Shown: positions 45,303 to 56,480, counted from the first letter of the stretch. The stretch is DNA of 64,000 nucleotides from Chrysaora quinquecirrha (GCA_014526335.1 JACTAT010000040.1:8575203-8639202), one strand, 5' to 3'. The notes: a model not told the origin generated them from the sequence alone. Made by a program: numbers and translations.

Positions 45303-47289
45303 GTATTCAGAGGCAAGAATCCTTGGCGAGCAAGTTAATCAATCAAGAAAATCAATAAGTATGCTGAATGTGCTCTTATCTCGGTTATTGTGTAGCTATA
45401 TGCATTTTCTTTCGACGCTCGAACACTTTGATTGTCTTATCTTCTTCATATTCAGTCGTTATTTCTTCCTCGTTTGATCTTAGACACTGTAAAATCTCGA
45501 ATCGAGCAACAACGGATACGTCATTCAATGCAAGGTGAGAAGGTGAAATAATTATTTCTAAAATTTGGCTGAAGGAGAATAAAACCATAACGTACTTAAT
45601 ATGTTTCTGGTTGGGTTTTGGTCATTGAATTTTCCACATTAAATTTTGACTTTTGCATAGTACATTATATAACAATCAGTTGACCAACTTTTTATCGTAA
45701 AATTTCCAAAATATGTTTACAGATGGTTTGTTAGATTGTAGATAAAAGTTAGAGTTTCACTGTGACCATTCAAGCTGTTTAGCATAAGGCTTTTAATGAG
45801 AAGAGGTGATTATTAAGTCTAATACTATGTAACACATTGTTGAATAATTTGCTTTAAATTGATAATTATAGACTTTCCTGGTGGGGAAATGAATCGTTTT
45901 TGCTTTTGTGAGGTTTTAAATCTTAAAGTATATTAAGCCCTTTTAAAATTCTCACGACAGCAGCAATATTTTTACAGATTCAAAACAACAACAATTCTGT
46001 AGATGCCCACTAAATTTCATGTGGAATTCGTAATCAACAGTCAAAAATCGAGCATTAGTAATTTTTCCATTTATCGTTATTTTTTAAATTCCAAAGCTAG
46101 ATCATTGAGTAATGAGCAGATGTTGGCACAATCCGTCTCAAATTTAAAGACATTTTCTAATGTACCTGAGTTCGAAATTCATTGCTCGATTTCCACGTTA
46201 TGCATTGATTTTTTCAGTGCTGCTCCGGAGATCTTGTCTTCAGGGGGCTTTCCATTGAACCAGTTAAAATACAAGTTTACGTTCTGCATCTTGAATGGTT
46301 TTGCCACCCTTTTCGGAGGAATTGGTCGGATCTTTTATTTGACTGTTGCCAATAAAATCCATTTTGATTAAAGCAGAGTGCTGCTGGGTTTACTGTTGTC
46401 AGTGTGTAAATATGTCACTCCTGCTTTCTTAGGGTGGGATGAATTGAAATAAGCCTACTGGCAGAATGTTTTTTATTGAATGCAATTATGATTGAACAAC
46501 TTCGAGATCTGTTGTTTCTTAAAGTTGTTGTTTTATTCATATATTTTCAGGTCTGGCGGGAGATGTAGACATGGGAAAGCCAGACGAAGAGGAGAAAATT
46601 CTTAGAGATCTTCTGAATAAAGAAAAAGCAGCGTAAGTAAATGTCATAAATAATACCTTACGTCTTTTACTCTGAAAACGTTCTGCTTTTCCTATATAAG
46701 TTATATCATATACCACATTGTTGGCAATGCTTTGTCTCATTTTAAACTTGTCCCATTCACATTAATTTCCGGCTCGGTAATTTGCGTTCTTAGTTTTATT
46801 AGAGCTTCAGATTTTGTTTGGAGAGAAAAACTTAAAAAGCCTTATATTTAAACACTTGATCCAGTAACTTATCCTAAAATAACTATTCGATTTGTATTTT
46901 CCTACGTATTACTCCTTTGGAATGTTTTTCTGGCTCCCTTTTTTTCTCTTTGATTTTTAACGTTTGTATTATTTTCATTCAGGTTACTCGTGCTAGTTCA
47001 AGCAACGAGTCTCTTGCTCATACTGTACTGAAATTCATAGTTTATTTCAATATTGCTAATTATAGTAGACCAGTTATAATAAGCCTTTGACGTTTCTCTA
47101 TATTCAGGTATCGAGATTCTTTCAATCAGCTGAAATCAATGAAAGCGGAAATAGAACATTTGCAGCACCTTCTAGAGAAATCTAAAGTTCAAATGCAGAA
47201 AGATTTTGAAATCTGGTGGAACGAGTCAGTTGATAGAAAAACACAGGAAAGCGTAAGCATTTCTCTTTTTGATTGCTTTCTTCATGATT

Positions 47290-48720
47290 ATTGGTGGCAA
47301 GCCTGCGCAGTAGCACTATAACTTGGAAAATGTCGCGTTTGTATTTGTATGGATTTGCAAACGTATCAAGTTCAATCGTTGCTTGCATCGCGATGTTTAG
47401 TCGTTGTTTCGTCCGCCATATGGATTTCACAGTTGATCTGTACGTTGTTTTGGAAGAAAACTTGATTTGTCAGCAATATTCAAAGTCACTGTAAGCGTTA
47501 ACACCACCTGTCTTTCTTAATGAGAATCTTAACGCATTAATGACAGTTTCCTCGGCCACCTAAAAATATCTTCTTTCGAATACACAAACACAGACGCGAA
47601 GGCCTAATTTCATACTTTAGGCCTGCAACTCATTTCTTAATGGATGTGTCAAAAAAGGAATATGCACGTGTTTTTCTTCCCTGATACAGTGAGATGCAGG
47701 AAAGAAATCTTTGAGCTATTAAACACTCATTGAAAAAAGTTGCTTATCCGTTTATTTCGTTGTTTTCCTCTTTGTTTATGTATATTTTTGCAGTCTACCC
47801 TACCGCGGAAGTATGCCTACCAATTGCAAAATTTCCACTCATTGCTAAAACAGATGAGTTTGAATTACTTTCGTGAAACAATTCTCGCTACTAAAAATCA
47901 TTGTTGTCGTGTTATCTCTAGTTGCAATCTTATTTTTCATGTTTTCCTGTTAATTAATCTTTTCAAGTGGCTTCTAATATATAATGTCTGAAAACCTTGG
48001 TTTGATTTGAAATGCTTTTAAATACAGTTGGCCAGCTAATTAAATTTTTGCACTGTTGGAAATACTCTGAATTATCCTCTAAAATTCTATGGTTCAACTC
48101 CTAGGTCGGAGCAGCACCTCCTTAACGATGTTAACAGCTTATACGTGCCAGTATTTTGTTGTTTTTTTCCTAATAAAGGCCTTAGTTTTTGCTTCGCTGG
48201 GGTTTTCGATATATACCTCCTATATACTCTCACCTATGCATCAATATTCAGTTGAACAGATAATGATGCAATACAGCAGAGTGATAAACTTCTCTCTTAA
48301 GGCACTTTGAGAATTGTTTTATGTGAAAGTTTCTTTATTCTTCATTTATTCAATAGAATTTGTATCAAGAGATCCGGCGGGAGGGGGCTATATTCTGTCC
48401 TGCAAGGTACGGGCTTCTGCAACTCTGATTATATGTGTATTATTCTTCAATCCAGAATAAAATATGAACAGTATATAATCCTGATCCTCACATCCGGGGA
48501 AAGGAAAATGGTGAATGCAAAATCTTTGGAAGAATATAAAACAATACTCATTTATCGGAAGAATAACTTGCGCTTCATTAAATCGTTAAATCTTTCAATA
48601 CAATCGTTAACAGACCACTCGGCATAAAGTATAAGTTGATTATCAGTTGACACAGTCCTTCAAATTTTTGAATAAGTCTCTAAGATGATTTCTCTTAGTA
48701 CGAAACCCAGCCTTTGATTC
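47290..48720. other. Right-arm-specific intron insertion of about 1.4 kb
   Basis: The left arm has only a short intron here (4,557-4,671), while the right arm holds about 1.4 kb of extra AT-rich DNA. It has small open frames without recognisable domains and no clear terminal repeats. Its origin is unknown. It could equally be a deletion on the left. Confidence 0.6.
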
Positions 48721-49400
48721 TCCTTGTAGATGCCATATTGTTTTCTTAAGTTTTGTTCTTTTTAGCCTCATATTTCGTCAAAAACAGCATGGCGGACACC
48801 TCCAGACACTCCAGAGCGACCACTGCAAGAAATACTCCAAACTTCTCGGAGGAGAAGCTCTAAAAACAGATTAGAAAGTGCTGAATCGGTTCCCACGCAG
48901 CATGAACAGAGAACTGGTGCACATGAACATTCCTCTGTCCGCCAAAACAAGGAACAAAGAAGTGATACAGGAAAGTTTGCAAGCAGATTAAGAGCAGAAG
49001 CTCAGCTGGCGTCGTCTATGTTTTCAAAGCAAGATAAACCGTTTTCGTTATCTTCCATTCAGTCAACGCATAACACAAACACAGAACATGCAGCCACAAG
49101 GTATGTTCTTTCGATACTTCTTTTAGTTTTAGTTGGTCTGTATTCGACTGTGTTATTTAGGATCTGAAAGTACTAGCCCCTAGCACTTGATTTATTCAGC
49201 AGAGATGCGATACTACTTCATTTGCACACTAGAATCGACGTAAACGTTTGTGTTGACTGATTAGGAGGAAGCTTATTAGACAGGGTGGCTTGTGCGAAAC
49301 AGCTTTCTGTCTTTGATCAATACAACTTCCCCAAGTCTTTAAGAAAAAAGTATGCAAATTTGAGAAAAATTTAAATTTCTCTGCTGCAACGACTGTTGAT

Positions 49401-49890
49401 CTAGACCCTGCTTTCACGAGAGAAACTGGATCGGCTGTTGTCCGATCCAGAGCCAGTTCTGGTTCTTTTGCAATGATATCACGCGAGAAGAACTGGATCG
49501 GTTGCGATCCGATCCAGAAATATTTAACTACCGTATTCTTTGATTTGACGCATTCGCTACCACACTTGCAACAAAACTGCTTGAAAGTTCTTCTTTTTAT
49601 CACAGCAGCATCTTTGGAGGGGGGGGGGCTAAAGCAGAAAATTCGATGTCCCTTCAAAAGTTATGTAGGCTTTATTTCAAATCTGCTCCAATTTGGATCC
49701 GATCCGAAGTGTTGACGCGGGATCTAAACAGAGCCAGAGAAGAGCTGGCTCTACTTCTGAAAAGATCCAGAACTAGCTCTAAACAAGCCAGAAAAGGTAC
49801 AGATCCAAGAGATCCCGTGTAAACGCTTTTGAGCAAACTGTGGATTGCACCAGAGCCGATCCAGTTTCTTTCGTGTAAATAGGGTCCTAG
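49401..49890. mobile_element. MITE-like element with long terminal inverted repeats, right copy
   Basis: Starts CTAGACCCTGCTTTCACG and ends CGTGTAAATAGGGTCCTAG. The inverted similarity continues through AAACTGGATCGGCT on both sides. About 490 bp, shared with 3,400-3,910. It lies in a kinesin-like intron. Confidence 0.65.
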
Positions 49891-50314
49891 TCTCATCTAG
49901 CTTTGAAGACCTTTGACCCTTCCAGTCAAAGTTACATCGAAAACTTGCTTAGCTACTTTTTGACATGCCAAACTGAGTTGCGTTTCGTCATCTTTGTCAA
50001 GATAGCTATCATACGTGGTAAAACTCTTGAAAGACCGTTATCTCTTTCGGTAAGTTATATATACATTAAGATAAAAAATCTTTTCATCTTTACAAAATGT
50101 CTAATGTTTGTCCGCTTTTTTTAGTCATCAAAGAACATTACCTTCTGGCATACGGTTGACAGGTGACAGCCGCACCGATGCGGATATAATAGCATTTATG
50201 AAAGCTAGAGAGAATCTTATCAAGAGTAAAGGTAGATATCATCCTTTTTCATATGTACTAATGTATATCTCAACAAAAGATCTTTTGAATACAGCACTTT
50301 GCTTAATGCGTTAA

Positions 50315-50900
50315 AAGGCTGAGTCGACAATCTGTAAACAAACTTGCTATTAGTGCAGCAAATATCAATTTTTACTGGATATGTTCCATTTTTATTCATC
50401 TGAGTGATCAAATGAACTGAAAATACCTCTGAACAAATTTTTTTCGCCAAACATTTTTGACATCGATAAAATATTCAGTGAGTAATGTTCAGTTTTCTGA
50501 ACAAGGTGGCAAAACGAACTGGATTTTTGCTGAACTTCAATCTTGGACGATGTTAAGTGAAATGTTCAGTTCATTTGTCCAGGGCCTTAGTTTTTAACAT
50601 CCACTGATTCGAATCAATGCCTCATTTTAAAAGATTAACAAATAGAAATGGTGTTTAATTGAAGAGGGGGTGTCTATTACATAATTGAATTTTTAGATCG
50701 AAGTAATATTGTAATGTTTTATTGCTGAAGCTCCCCTGTGAAAAGAGCATGTCTTGTTTTTATTTGTTAACCAGTAAAAGTTGCTGCAAGCGTGATAGTA
50801 TTCGGCAGTTGTCTAAATGTTTATTGCTAGACAGGGGCAGGTTTCTCTGAACTTCGTAGCTACTAATCTCTTACCATTTTCTTAAATGTTGTAAATAGTA
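50315..50900. other. Gene-free stretch of the right arm
   Basis: Homologous to 2,160-2,973 but lacking the Harbinger-like MITE. The empty insertion site is near 50,705. Nothing coding seen. Confidence 0.5.
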
Positions 50901-50903
50901 ACC

Positions 50904-51356
50904 TATTATCACCCAAGTAGTCACTCTTCCCCTCAAATCAACTAAGAAACCTGAGTGCGAAGGAAGATCGCTTTCCGAGAGGAATAGTGACTAATGGATA
51001 ATTTCCACTTCACTTTTACGCCCCGGCGAGCTGACTCTACACATGCGTTTTGGACATATGCATGTGGGCCTGTGTGAATAACGCATAAACCTCAATAGGA
51101 GTGATCTTTGTAAAAGTGAAGTGGAAAACGCCTATATAGTGGAAAGAAAACGCCGCCGAGGGAGGAGAGGTGGGCCGCTTTGAAATGTCTCACAGCTTGT
51201 TGCGTAGAAAAGGGGCAGAAAACACCAGTCCTTGGATTTTATTATCTTGCTAAAACCTTAAGGGGCACACACGTGACTAGCAATACCTCAGGGGAGTAAG
51301 GGACAGCGTTTACATGCGTTATTTTGAGATTTAAGAGCGTCCTCTTGGGTGAGAAT
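50904..51356. mobile_element. TIR element, right arm only
   Basis: The ends read TATTATCACCCAAG and, inverted, CTTGGGTGAGAATA, giving about 14 bp of terminal inverted repeat. The left arm near 2,145 has an uninterrupted GTAAATAGCGTTACC at this point. Interior base composition is more GC-rich than its surroundings. A target duplication involving TAGCGTTACC is possible but degenerate. No ORF; a non-autonomous DNA transposon is the likely class. Confidence 0.65.
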
Positions 51357-51964
51357 AGCGTTACCATATAATGCAATCATGTTCTTCATACCAATTTAGA
51401 GCCTAAATATAGAAATTATTCAAAATGATATGTTTTCTTTTGCAGAAAAAAGCTAAACCTACAAGCACATCATGTCTTGCAAGTCATTTTTCGTTGAGTA
51501 TGCCAGTTACCCGTGCAGTAGGATAATTCCGCCACAGAAACCATTCTTTCACACGAAGTGTGTCAGAAAAAATTTGTTCTGCAATGATCTGGTGATAAAG
51601 AGATAGCTTTTGTCTATCAAATCTCCTGATCAATGTAATGACAGACAGTATTCGAATCACATTCTATGCACACTGACACAAAATGTTGTGTGTGATTATT
51701 AATAAAGTCATGTTATCACAAGCTTAACATCTATAATCAATCTGTTTACTGTATGCAAGGAGTCGTAAAGTGACGGAATTTTTTATTTGCGAAAAGACGC
51801 TGTTATTGGACCTGGTTATTTAATCGTACTTGCTGTCGGACTCGAATCCTAAAGCTTTTTCCATGCAATATGCAGTATGGCATTGAGTATACCAGCATAC
51901 CACTCACAGTATTACAAGTAACGGCCAAACACTACACCAATCTTGTAATCGTTAATTTGAAAAC
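51357..51964. other. Gene-free stretch of the right arm
   Basis: Homologous to 1,546-2,140. No gene or RNA recognised. Confidence 0.5.
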
Positions 51965-52310
51965 AACTCTAGAGCATATCTGTTATGAAGAATTGGTCTA
52001 TTTACACGACACCGTTTTCATTTAATATCGGATTGGAGCTCTTTTCGTACTAGAATGTTCGCTGTGCCTTTTTAATTCTGCTTTTTGTGTACCAACTTTT
52101 GTTTGAGACAAATTCGTTTTCATTTCAAAACCAGATTCAATAGTTTACACAGAGGCATATTGGATTGGTTTCATTGATTCCACTTTCAGAACGCAATTCC
52201 AATATGAAGCATATCGTATTGGTGTGTTTCCGTGTAAACAGAAAGCAGATCTGGTATGAAGACAATCCGTTTTGAAATGAAAATAGTATCCTTTAAACGG
52301 GCCTGAAAAC
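51965..52310. mobile_element. MITE-like inverted-repeat element, right copy
   Basis: Mirror of 1,175-1,545, with facing GAATTGGTCTATTTACACGA and CCGTTTTGAAATGAAAATAG-type ends. Boundaries are approximate. Confidence 0.4.
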
Positions 52311-52325
52311 ATCTCTAGAACATAA

Positions 52326-52413
52326 CTCTGTGGCGCAAAGCAATTCTATATTTCAATAACTTGCAAAAATGTCTCACTAACACGTCTCTGTGGCGCAATC
52401 TGTTAGCGCGTTC
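52326..52413 (+). pseudogene. tRNA-Asn 5' fragments, right arm
   Basis: CTCTGTGGCGCAA at about 52,326 and a 30-nt 5' half at 52,384-52,413. Partners of 1,072-1,162. Confidence 0.6.
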
Positions 52414-52466
52414 TGTAAAGAAACCAATTCCACATTAAATACGTTGAAAACGTGTCTCATTAACAT

Positions 52467-52535
52467 GGCTCTGTGGCGCAATCGGTAAGCGCTTTCCGCT
52501 GTTAACCGAATGGTGTCCAAGCCCATCCAGGGACG
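52467..52535 (+). pseudogene. tRNA-Asn pseudogene, right copy
   Basis: Has the GTT anticodon loop and acceptor, but a shortened variable loop and T arm, and a mismatched anticodon stem (TTCCG). The same defect region occurs at 950-1,018. Confidence 0.7.
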
Positions 52536-52613
52536 TTTCTTCGATTTAGATTGACAATTTTAGTAAACAAACCAATTCCACATTAAATAACTTGAAAACA
52601 TGACTCACAAGAG

Positions 52614-52619
52614 GTCTCT

Positions 52620-52660
<41 letters not shown>

Positions 52661-52687
52661 CTTGTGGTTCAAGTCCATCCAGGGACT
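52614..52687 (+). tRNA. tRNA-Asn(GTT), solo copy at right arm end
   Basis: A 74-nt cloverleaf with GTT anticodon, intact A and B boxes (GGTTCAAGTCC) and a run of six T directly after. The T stem has one mismatch and the discriminator is T rather than the G of the main Asn array. Better preserved than its partner at 797-870. Confidence 0.75.
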
Positions 52688-52889
52688 TTTTTCCTTATCT
52701 CTCTATCACTAGTCATCTTAATATGCAAATGAGGTGCCCTTTTGTTATGGCCCATTGTTCGATTGTACCCGAAAGGCCCTAGTCCTGGGGCACCTAGAAA
52801 CGCGATTCTTTTTTTTGACCGAAGCCCTTTCTGCCCAGTTAGCACATGCCGTATTTTTCTAAATGTTTTGAGAACCAAAAATACCGTAA

Positions 52890-52985
52890 ATCCTTAAATA
52901 AACGCCCGGGGCGTTTATTAAATTTACCAAGTTGTGAGGGTGTCGTTTATTAGAGGGAGGCGTTTAAAAGAGGGGGCGTTTATTT
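52890..52985. repeat. AAACGCC/GGCGTTT repeat cluster, right copy
   Basis: Includes the near-palindrome AATAAACGCCC/GGGCGTTTATT at 52,897-52,919 and two further GGCGTTTA words. Mirror of 510-600. Confidence 0.5.
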
Positions 52986-53190
52986 ATATTCAATGTTATT
53001 TTATCTTGAAACAACGGATTTTTATCTTCATTCTTCAAGAGAATACGTAGAGTATTGGAACTTTTATCACCGAAAACAGGATTTATCAGTCACTTGTTTT
53101 CTCTTTGTTGTTATATATAAACATAATCATATAGCCAATCCAAATTTTTTCCCTTCAGGCTTTATATTTTTTTAATCAAACATTCGTATT

Positions 53191-55714
53191 TCATTTCAAA
53201 CATTCGTATTTCATTTCCATGTATTTTGAGATTCCTAGGCACGGGTCAGTTAATGATCCGCTGTTTGCTCCTAGAATGCAGAACGATTTTCCATGACAGT
53301 AGAATTTCGCGAATTTCATGGCGCTAACACTGCACTGAGTATCGCTTGTGTCACCAACCGCACATGGAATGCTTGATGTGCGACCATAAAATGCTGACTT
53401 GACATCAATGATTTGTCCAGCCGCACATTTCACGAACCCGAACTGATTTTCGCAAAATTGAACTGCAATGAAAATAAGCAACATGATTGAATCAAGATGA
53501 TTGTCGTGATCATGATATTAACGGATAATGATGATGAACATGTTGATGATCATGATGTTGTCTAAATGATGAAGATGATGATGATTATGATGATCACGAT
53601 AATGACGATGATGATGGCTATTATGATGATGGTATTGATTAGATGATCTTGATGATCATAATCATGATGATGATGACGAAGCTTTTGATCATTATGATGA
53701 TGATTATAATGATGATGTTACTGATTATTGTGATAATAGCTGTGATGATGATTGTGATTATGATAATGATGATGGTAATGATTATGATTTTGATGAAAAC
53801 TGAAGAAAGCAAACAATCTTACCTGTATTTATTGGACTTGTTGCTAGGAAAAAGAAAAGGATGCGTCAAAATAATATAAAAACTCTTATGCGGGTATGAT
53901 TCTTCTATATACACCGCATAGTGAAATTTTCAAATTCCCTCCCTTCCTTTTCCTTCTATTATTAGAACCCTCTTCTACTCTTAGCACGAGAACCGTCACT
54001 AACTTTTCCATAGCTTGGGTCCCAGCTAGAGTTATACCTGCTAAGGTCCCCGCTAAATCGATTATATCCCCGCTTTTTTCAACTCCCTGTTATTTTGTAC
54101 TGTATGACCCCGCTAATTTGATCTTTATTCCACACCCTACTCTTAGTGAGTGGCCAAGCTTCTCAGTCAGTTCTCGTTAGACGGCTGAGGTTAAGCTTGA
54201 TCGTGTGATGTTGGCATTTGGATGGGTGACTTTCCAGATGGATGACTAAACAACTCACTGTCTCGGAAGGGACGTTAAACTAGCAGTCCTTTGCCTGGAT
54301 GCGCCATGCATAGTAGGTCTAAATTAGCTGAAAAAGCTAGAAATGACAGCCTACCCAAAATAAAGTAACAACACAACAACATAAACAACAACCCCCACCC
54401 CGTTGTCAGGCGTCTAGAAGTAGCTACCTCTGCATTCATATGTGAAGTCCATGTATTCTGATTTGCCAGGCCAACTGCAAGGATTTCCGTAAGCTTTGAT
54501 TTTTGCCTGTACCATGCAAAATCGCTTTCCTTCACAGTTTTGCCTAACAATTCTTTCAGCCGCGGCACTTTTGCAACTTCCCGATTTCCACACTTGGCAT
54601 CTTGCACGTTTTCTCCCATAAGTAACATCAAGTAGATGTATTGCTGTGTTTCCTGGACATGATATGAATTTTGGGTTGTCGTCGTTACATAAATACACTG
54701 TTAATACAAAGAAACATAAGCACAGTTAGAATAAGTGTAAATTTTGATAAAATTTAAGCTTAAATCTACAAAATTACACAACTCTTTTGACTTCAAAGAA
54801 TCCTTTTAAATAGTTAACCCGTCCAAGTGTCATTGAAACAAGAATTAAACATCCAAAGAAAGCCCTAAATAAGAATAAGAAATCGCTAAAGCGAGTTTGG
54901 TAGGTACGGTGACCCATTACTGTCATTGCCGTGTAAAGGTACAGCCTTGACCCAGACTTCGGGTTGGAGAAGTACTACAAGTTTCTTGCAGTCTCCTCAT
55001 TATTGGTCTGCAAAAATTGTATCAGTTTGGAGAGCAAGTTTTTTTGATGAAAGGAAAACTCAGAAATTAAAGTTATTTTCCCTTCACGTAGAAAAGTTCA
55101 AGTTATCGTAGGACAATGGTCAAGGGGGGAGGTACATGAATATAGTTTGAGATGACGTGTGTTCGGGTTGACGAGTGATTTTAAGGGCGCATTTTTTGAA
55201 AAACTTATGTTTTTGGTAGACTTTCCGAAGTCAGAAAAAGGTAGACTTAGCAGTAAAAAGTTTCCTGGTCGAACAATCTCAAACTAAACCCATTACTTTT
55301 TAAAGTAAAAAGAACGAGATTCCTTGTGGTTTCTGCAAAACCTCCCAGGTTCGAGGGGAAATATTTTGGAGCCAGAGGCCTGTCAAACCTGCCGTTTTTG
55401 TAAGAAGGCACCTAAAGATACGTTTCTACGTCTACCGAAATAAGAAGGTATCCGCTGAAACCTAAGGCGACCAAAAAATACCCCCTACTAAGAAAGTATA
55501 AGGGAAGGTTCAAGGGGAATGCAAGAACTGCTCTAGCTGATAAAGTTCGAGTTATCGGTGGTTCGGGAATTATTGGAATTATGCTACATTGCCATTTAAA
55601 AAAATTACACTAAATATTTAATGCTGTCATACCGTTTGTTGATGCCTTTGAAAATTCGATGAATGCCGAAAAGGCAAGAAGTAGAATTCCTGCCGTGAGC
55701 AATCTTGAGTCCAT
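53191..55714 (-). CDS. Secreted two-domain SUEL/rhamnose-binding-type lectin
   Basis: Three exons on the minus strand: 55,714-55,633, 54,697-54,428 and 53,462-53,191, all joining in phase 1 with GT-AG borders, giving 207 residues. Exon 1 starts MDSRLLTAGILLLAF and encodes a signal peptide of about 24 residues. Exons 2 and 3 each encode one galactose-binding (SUEL-type) lectin domain with eight cysteines. The first has TYGR, NPC and YEC motifs; the second has FYGR, DPC and YEC. The known family binds rhamnose or galactose outside the cell, often in innate immunity or egg coats. One domain per exon fits exon duplication. The last exon ends beside a 20-bp duplication that could shift the stop by a few residues. 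Confidence 0.9.
53463..53800. repeat. GAT/ATG-rich microsatellite in lectin intron 2
   Basis: Hundreds of bases of imperfect GATGAT, ATGATG and TGATCATGATG repeats at about 53,490-53,795. The long open frame here is methionine-rich only because of the repeat and is not a gene. Confidence 0.9.
54165..54340 (+). mobile_element. 5S-rRNA-like SINE candidate
   Basis: The text TCTCGTTAGACGGCTGAGG, GTTAAGC and TTTGGATGGGTGACTTTCC follows the order of the 3' half of animal 5S rRNA, and GGGACGTTAAAC follows downstream. This fits a SINE3-type (5S-derived) head and a tail. The 5' part of 5S is not clear, so it is a truncated or old copy. It sits in lectin intron 2. Confidence 0.4.
54698..55632 (-). other. 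Lectin intron 1, no other feature seen
   Basis: The donor GTATGA follows exon 1 and the acceptor TTAACAG precedes exon 2. No tRNA, repeat or ORF of note inside. Confidence 0.6.
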
Positions 55715-55861
55715 TGCTTCTACTGAACTTCGATTCCCAGCATCTAACTACTCTCGATGTTCTAAAAGTACTTTAAGAACTGGTTTCAGACTTATATTTG
55801 CCCATCTGCAGTTTCTTAATTGCTATTTGCTTTCACGTTCACTCTTGAAGGCTCTCGACCG

Positions 55862-55870
55862 CTATATACA
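55862..55870 (-). promoter_or_regulatory. Possible TATA box of the lectin gene
   Basis: On the minus strand a TATATAGC motif lies about 150 nt upstream of the lectin ATG. The spacing would allow a 5' UTR of about 120 nt. A single short motif in AT-rich DNA, so weak. Confidence 0.3.
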
Positions 55871-56480
55871 GAGTGTTCCGAAAAAAGGAAGCCGGTAAAG
55901 AAACCTTCGTAACAAAGTGAAAATTTAATTTTTGAGCATCAAATTTGGAACTCTTGTTTATGAAGGAATGAGAACTATACTGACATCACTTTGTAATGCT
56001 TTACTCCCTGACTAGGGCGCTGTTTAGGCCTCCAAAGTTCTCAAGTGCCTCCCATTTTTCTCCGGGTAAGTCATATATCCCCAGGCCTTTTTTCTACTAA
56101 ATTTTTCCCCGATATTTTTTCCCCAATTGGCTCTTTTCTCGGCAATAAAACTTAAGATGCTTTGTTAAATTGTTGAAACTACATCACTAAAAATCAGGAG
56201 GTTTTCGAAAATGCTTTCCAACCCTTCTCGTCCTTTTAAGAAGAGTTTCTTGATTTTACAGAAAGGGTCTGTGTAGTTTCTTTTAAGAAGTTCTTATAAA
56301 AGGCATCTGTGGCAAGGAAAAATAGAACCAAATAGGGGCAGAGAGCAAACGATACGGGTCGAGAGCTTCGCCGATTCGCTATACATTCATAGTAATCTTT
56401 CACTTAATTTCTATATACTTAGCTGGAAAGATGATTACACTATCTGAATCCTTTTCCGTTTACTCATACTTCACTATTAC
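55871..56480. other. Intergenic stretch, nothing recognised
   Basis: AT-rich DNA upstream of the lectin gene without ORFs, tRNAs or clear repeats. Confidence 0.5.

Larger units (their letters stand above)
45303..50314 (+). pseudogene. Kinesin-9-like C-terminal gene fragment, right copy, with lost splice donor
   Basis: Exons matching the left copy: 45,303-45,358, 45,484-45,534, 46,097-46,243, 46,551-46,632, 47,108-47,252, 48,766-49,100, 50,125-50,231 and 50,295-50,314. Frames join across all of them. The donor after 46,243 reads CAGGGGGC where the left copy has CAGGTGGGC: a T is lost and no GT remains. Retaining that intron reads on to a stop at 46,371, before the coiled coil. The intron after 47,252 is about 1.5 kb against about 115 bp on the left. 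Like its partner it has no motor domain nearby, so it is probably a truncated, decaying copy. Confidence 0.6.
370..53115. repeat. Giant imperfect inverted repeat centred on the assembly gap
   Basis: Sequence read leftward from about 8,289 to 370 matches sequence read rightward from about 43,794 to 53,115, with many substitutions and indels. Anchors seen directly are the kinesin-like exons (3,059-3,165 against 50,125-50,231), tRNA-Asn relics (797-870 against 52,614-52,687) and the text around 470 against 53,020. Inside these flanks lie tRNA-Cys arrays of opposite orientation. The arms differ by element insertions and by clear point divergence, so they are not two exact copies. Whether the palindrome is real or a join of diverged haplotypes across the gap cannot be decided from sequence alone. 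Confidence 0.9.

Noticed and set aside
52669..52878. Minus-strand frame next to the solo tRNA-Asn
   Set aside because: It reads through the tRNA 3' end and flanking repeat, and I see no domain.
53643..53879. A methionine- and isoleucine-rich membrane protein
   Set aside because: The frame is a GAT/ATG microsatellite inside lectin intron 2.
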